In this document: positions 16,380 to 21,108 of the stretch, one piece after another | How the letters are laid out: every line of letters starts with the position of its first letter | Numbering within the stretch: position 1 is the first letter of the stretch | DNA from: Cristatella mucedo | Lineage: Eukaryota > Bryozoa > Phylactolaemata > Cristatellidae | Reading direction: 5' to 3' | Assembly (NCBI GenBank): GCA_009760855.2 | Contig: WPIO01000593.1 | Coordinates: forward strand, 1-21,108 | DNA length: 21,108 nucleotides | Translations under genes and position numbers: made by a program | The notes under the pieces: generated by a model | Told to the model about the DNA's origin: nothing | Seen by the model: the letters and a program-made list of their open reading frames with translations, nothing else | Database searches by the model: none

Positions 16380-16562
16380 CTTAATGGCTGGCCCTCTCGC
16401 TCCCTGTCTCACTAGCAATCTGAATTTGTTTACTTTATTCTCTGAATTCTCGTCATTTTGTCTCTCCATCTTTCGTTCTCTCCATACCCATGTCGCTAAG
16501 TCTGTTTGTCGCTCTTTCTCCCTGCATCTCTGTTCATTCGTCTCTATATGCTTCCGTTTCTA
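16380..16562 (+). repeat. Pyrimidine-rich (TCTC-like) low-complexity tract
   Basis: The strand is dominated by T and C, with degenerate TCTCT, CTCGCTC and TTTCTCCCT units. It yields the Ser/Phe-rich 65-residue ORF at 16366-16563. This looks like a decayed simple repeat. Confidence 0.6.
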
Positions 16563-16689
16563 ATTTAAATCTCCACAATTGAATCGAAACAGTCATATTT
16601 TGCCACTAAGTATGCACAGCAAAGATGCATGCTACCTTTGCCACTGGTTTGTTTCGCATATTTAAAGTCAGTATCATAACAATATATAT

Positions 16690-16691
<2 letters not shown>

Positions 16692-16724
<33 letters not shown>

Positions 16725-16769
16725 AATGTGTGTGTGTGTGTGTGTGTATGTGTGTGTGTGCGTGCGTGT
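16692..16769 (+). repeat. Compound TA and TG microsatellite
   Basis: (TA)n at about 16692-16721 is followed by (TG)n with CG and TA variants at about 16727-16769. Overlapping ORFs (Tyr-Ile, Cys-Val, Thr-His repeats) are artefacts. Alternating purine-pyrimidine TG tracts can adopt Z-DNA. Confidence 0.95.
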
Positions 16770-19759
16770 ATACTAGATTCAATATAGCGTTTTATGTGTG
16801 TCTTTTCATTTAAAATATAATAATATTGCAAAACCTTATCAAGAAAAAATCTCAACTTACCTTCCTAGCTACATCAGAGAAGCAGTTGGTTATATTCAGC
16901 ATGCCCAGCGACCCTGATGTAGGTACTAATAGGTCAACGATCTCGAGTAATGGCACTTCTTTATTAAGCGTCAGCACTTTCCGCACTGAACAGCACATGA
17001 TTTAGGAACCGCAAACAAAAGAAAGCGAACGTAATTTGAGAAAGTGTATACATTCAGTAATGAAAGATTGACTATATGTTGTTACTCTGGTTGTATAAGC
17101 TAACAGGGACATAAATAAATTTATTCAGTAGCAGCTCACGATGCCCCTACAAAAAGCAAATACCTCATATGCAAGTAAGCTATTAATTTGCACTGCACAG
17201 GCAAAATAAATGTACAATGTTTTATTTTCTCGTCGAGTTGGGTTAAATTCAACAATATAGCATCTAAGGGTTTCTTTGCTTTATCAGCGAATGAGTAGCC
17301 CACGAGCAGAAGGACTGCAAACTTAATTATCTGTAAGTTCATCAAGTTCTCTGGTTTTCTGTCAAGCAGTGAAGTCATTGAGATAGTTGTATAGCTCTAA
17401 AACTTGCACCGCATTTGTGCCACTAATGAGGGCTAGTAGTTGTGCCATTGCTTTTCACAGTTTTAATTTTGAGTAAAGTGATTAAGGTTGCTATATGAAA
17501 TAGCACATTATTGGCTCTAAAACATCAAAGTTTGAGTTCAAGGAAGACAATAGCGAGATGACTGTATTTATCACACTCCCAAAATAAAAGAGGCTCGAAC
17601 TCAACTAAAACCAGTCAAATAATTTTCTCTCGGGTGCGATTGCAGCTGAAACACATTAGTGACAAGCTGTAAAGTAGCTCTCCAAGTTCTTCGGCAGTGA
17701 GTTATGATGCTTACAGAGTCCATTACTTATGCCGACATCATTCGTACTAGACTTGTTCTGTCAGTTCACTCCTGCCGGACTTCTCCTTCTAGATTATAAG
17801 GCGTAGTTCACTGATTCCATTCAGGATTGACTCTATTGACCTTGTCTTATTTGTATAAAATGGACAACCTGCCGGAACACACATATAGTGTCTAAACTCC
17901 AGGGAGATTAGGCAAGACTAAGACTATACGACGCGTATGTTTTTAGCCTTAATTCAGAAATTGCACCTGCCTAGATGCCAGTTACTTGGCAATTTAATAA
18001 AATTATCACAATTAGATATTAGCAACCGAGGCCACTTCCTGTTTCTCGCCATGTGGGCAATCCTACACAGAGCAGCCCACGACTCTTTTCTAACATTGTA
18101 AACTAGTGATCTCGACATGTTTATCTAGTCGTTCAGGTAGATCTTTAAGGAGCAATTGATACTAGTCCTTTCCAAGTTATTTGCAAGCATATCCCACATA
18201 ACCCGGGCATCACTAGCACTGCATAGAAATGAGTCAGGTCAAACCTCTTCATAGGAGCTCGAGAGCGTTAGTCCCGTGAGCAATGCATTGAGACCAACCA
18301 CCCTATCATTTCACGTGCTAGCCAGCTCGATATATAGCTCCGTTTTTAAGTTAGCACTCCGTGTAATGCCATTGAGATATCCTGGCGGAATCTAGGCCGT
18401 TAGTAGCTTTTAGGTAACTAAGAGTAGCAACAATGCCTTCTGTGCTCCTTGCATAACGGCATGTGAAGGTTCATAAACTCCCCTGCTGCATGGATTTAGC
18501 ACATTATTGATCGGTCAAGCTAGTTTTTCGTCCTAAATTATAACGCTCAATCATCGAAATTGATGCTCTTCCAGCATGTATATGTAGCACCTGTGAAAAA
18601 CCTGGTTGCCTCGTTGTAAATCAAAATTACAGTAGATAAACAGAATGCATCCGAAGTAAAGTCCACCAACTTTTTAAGCAATGCGTTATCTTAGGCAGGG
18701 GATGCGAAATAAGTCAATAACCGCAATATTCAAAAGTATATATGTGGTGATAATAACTTTTGAGTTCTTCCATTCACAAGTCGTACAATATTTCATACTC
18801 AGAAATGCTGGCTTGAGTGACAAGACTTCATTACCGTTATAACACAATGGGTCTAGAAGACTTGTATATGCTCTCTGTCAAGCGGTTAAGTGTATTCGAA
18901 GTTTCTTAAGTAACTTGTAGTTGTCTAAATCCGCTGGCTGCATGGTAGCTGATTGAGCAACCAGGCATTTGCTCTAGGCCCAAAGCCACCTGCTCGTAAA
19001 TCTACATTAGTTGCATTGAAAGCCTTAATTTACCGAATAAATACAAACTCTACCTGAGAAAAGAACAAGCTAATTTAATTTGAAAAATGTTCTAAACCTT
19101 TTAACATGTGATCCCAATTGTAGGAATCGGTCTAGTGCTAAATGTTTTAATTTAGCTATATTCCGGTAACGACAAACTGTGTTTGCCTGCTAAGGCATTG
19201 CATTTTCCAACTAATGACATCATAAAGTGTATACAGCCTTGCATTCCTTAAGACGTAGTCGATTTTTATATAAATTACACCCAAAAGACGTAGACCAGGT
19301 TAGCAATTTAGAGGCTGCAATGGTATCCATGACTAATAAAACTGAGATAGTCCGCACGCAATTTTACGGTCAGGCGGCACGATGGCAACCGCTACATCGG
19401 GAAGTGACATAAAACTAAATGTAACTTGACTATGCATCAGAGTTGCAATTCCGCAAGCAGTGAACTTTGCTTTACTGATAATATTGTTGTAATAATACTT
19501 TTTTAACATCCATCAATATGTAGTGTTCTTATTCATTATTTTTGTTGAAAAATTAACTGCCATTCCTACTAATTAAGTCATGCCCACGGCGACATCTAAA
19601 CCCTAAACGACTTACTACGACTTACGACGACAAGATTGTGGGAATGTAATTATTTAGCATATTCAACAGAATCATTTACCCCACATTTACCTGGGTTATA
19701 TGCCGGCTTACTTCGAGTCGCAGTTCATCTTCAGGAACTGCTTAGTCTATAATAACTAA
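16770..19759. other. Unassigned non-coding DNA
   Basis: About 3 kb with no recognisable ORF, element end, tandem repeat or RNA gene. The ORFs at 17136-17378 and 19227-19412 have no motifs and no supporting splice pattern. Ancient transposon remnants below my detection limit are possible. Confidence 0.5.
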
Positions 19760-21108
19760 AATAAAAATGATAGTAACGCACTTTATACATCGCACTCAGA
19801 GAATTCAATCGCTTCCTAGGTGCGTTGCATTTGCTGCAAAGGGAAACGCGATTGAATCGTGAGTAATATCATACTTGATAAACAACATGAACAGTGTGGT
19901 TATGAGTGACATGAATAGGGTCAGCCTGCAAATGTGGTTAGTGGCAGCATGCACAGTGTCAGCTCATATAAGCACAAGAAGGACGAGTCACAGGGACCAA
20001 CCAAATGCTGTCCAAAATATGTGTGTTTTAAGTTCTTTTCAAACGTGGTCTAGTCAGGGGTCGTTCTGACTCAAGGTGGGAGGAATTTAGAGGCTTAGGG
20101 AGCATATACGAGCTAGATGCACGGTCTCCAAAGGATTTGAGGTTTGTACGAGGTAAACTGTTGAATTCCGAAAAGCTGGTGGTACGATGCTTGGCCTGGT
20201 GGGGGAGTATATCTGAGAGATTTGCTTGAGCTAAAGAAAGAAGTGATCTAAACGTGAGCGATAAAACCTTGAAGTCAATCCGTTGCTCGACTGGTAGCCA
20301 TTGCAGGTCAATTAGAAGTGGTGTAATGTGGCAACTTCGACGCTCACGACGGACATGCTTAGGGGCGAAGCTTTGCACAAGCTACAATCGCCTGATCGCA
20401 AATGGTGGTGGGCCAGTAAGCAGTGAGTTGCAGAAGTCAAGACGGGATGTCACGAATGTATGGACCAACATAGACGTGGTATCCCCTTGTAAGCAATCCC
20501 GAATTTTAGCAATGTTATGAAGCTAAAAATAATCAGATTTGACTGTGGAGCTGATATGGTCGTCTAACGAGAGGTCACTTTGGAAGATGACACCTAGAGT
20601 TCGAGCTGATTCAACAGGAGATTTGATGGCAGAGCCAATTTTGAGAGACAGCCTTTTCAATCTCTAAATCACACTGGGTTTACCCATAACTAATAAGTTA
20701 GTTTTGTCATCGTTTAGTTTTAGAAAATTTGCTGCCATCCATCTGCGGATGTCATCAATGCATGCAGCAAGTGAGTTTAGAGAATTTGAGGTGCTCGAAG
20801 GCTGGGAGGGATCAAATCTAAGGTACAACTGAGTGTCATCGGCATTGAAGAGAAAGCCTAGATTGTGCTTGGCAATAACATCAGCATGAGGGAGAGTATA
20901 AACCGTGAAAAGAACCAGACCTAGCACGGAGCCCAGAGGTATCCCATATTTCAGAGGCACCTCAGATAATTTGTTTACGTTAATATCAATTCTCTGGAGT
21001 CTCCCACTAAGATAGAACCTGAACCATTGCAGAGCAGTGCTAGTGATACACAAGCGAGATGCGTGGTGCTCTAGAAGAACTTTGTGATCGATGGTATCGA
21101 AAGCTGCC
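19760..21108 (-). mobile_element. LINE family B, large copy running off the window
   Basis: Its 3' end is at about 19760, with a decayed hairpin (GCGCACT-like arms) and TTGCAGCAAATGC. The 3' UTR (to 19987) has the same landmarks as the other B copies: GCATGCTGCCACTAACCAC and TGACCC near GCATG. ORF2 continues to the right edge of the window inside RT motif A, so the 5' part lies beyond 21108. Confidence 0.88.
19988..21108 (-). pseudogene. LINE B ORF2 (partial): RT palm to C-terminus
   Basis: The right edge reads AAFDTIDHKVLLE, so motif A keeps its catalytic Asp. Then come WFRFYLSGRLQRIDIN, GIPLGSVLG (Gln of the usual PQG replaced by Leu), and motif C NADD in place of YADD. DDIRRWMAANFLKLNDDKTN follows, and the frame is open from the edge to 20664. 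Further down are TAG codons near 20665 (consensus Gln), at 20523-20525 (Lys) and near 20375 (Glu), then SCHITPLLIDLQWLPVEQRI, LPHQAKHRTTSFSE and LKSFGDRASSSY. A TAA at 20095-20097, frameshifts and a TGA at 19988-19990 (the family stop) complete it. This copy is inactive, though its RT palm is the least broken of the B copies. Confidence 0.83.

Noticed and set aside
16565-16855. Thr-His and Tyr-Ile repeat ORFs.
   Set aside because: They come from the TA/TG microsatellite.

Overview
The window looks like non-coding, repeat-rich DNA from an animal genome. The evidence is several inactivated L2/CR1-type non-LTR retrotransposons (LINEs), tRNA-derived SINEs, and long GA, TA and TG microsatellites. 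There are no compact operons, no ribosome-binding sites and no long intact ORFs. The LINE type and the triplet (ATT/TAA) tails fit many marine invertebrates. The species cannot be fixed from the sequence alone, and I found no convincing host exon.

Layout. 1-1290: unassigned. 1291-1846: a short 3' piece of LINE family A on the minus strand, followed by a plus-strand terminal tail of the type carried by LINE family B. 2552-3256: a tandem repeat of about 160 bp, interrupted by a family-B 3' UTR. 3258-about 6335: the longest element, a 5'-truncated family-A copy on the minus strand with a recognisable but broken ORF2 (AP endonuclease, reverse transcriptase and an unusual C-terminal extension). 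6400-7122: two palindromes, a GA microsatellite, a tRNA-derived SINE, and the TA microsatellite that follows the SINE tail. 7123-9336: unassigned. 9337-12765: a nested cluster in which a minus-strand family-B element is split by a family-A fragment (9719-10101) and by an inverted family-B copy (10511-11479). 12789-about 13195: a diverged plus-strand family-A 3' end. 14575-15345: two more tRNA-derived SINE copies and a small family-B relic. 15420-19759: mainly unassigned, with a pyrimidine-rich tract and TA/TG microsatellites. 19760-21108: a third large minus-strand family-B copy running off the window inside the RT domain.

How the parts relate. A and B are two L2-like families that differ in their C-termini and 3' ends. 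B ends in a GC-rich hairpin followed by ATT repeats, and the tRNA-derived SINE at 6888 and 14970 carries essentially the same terminal hairpin. This is the pattern expected of a SINE copied by the LINE's machinery. A ends in a different stem-loop followed by ATTAC-like repeats. None of the copies visible here can encode an active protein. The most interesting observations are the SINE/LINE shared tail, the conserved extra C-terminus of family A, two nonsense codons shared by separate B copies, and the readable order of insertions between 9337 and 13195.
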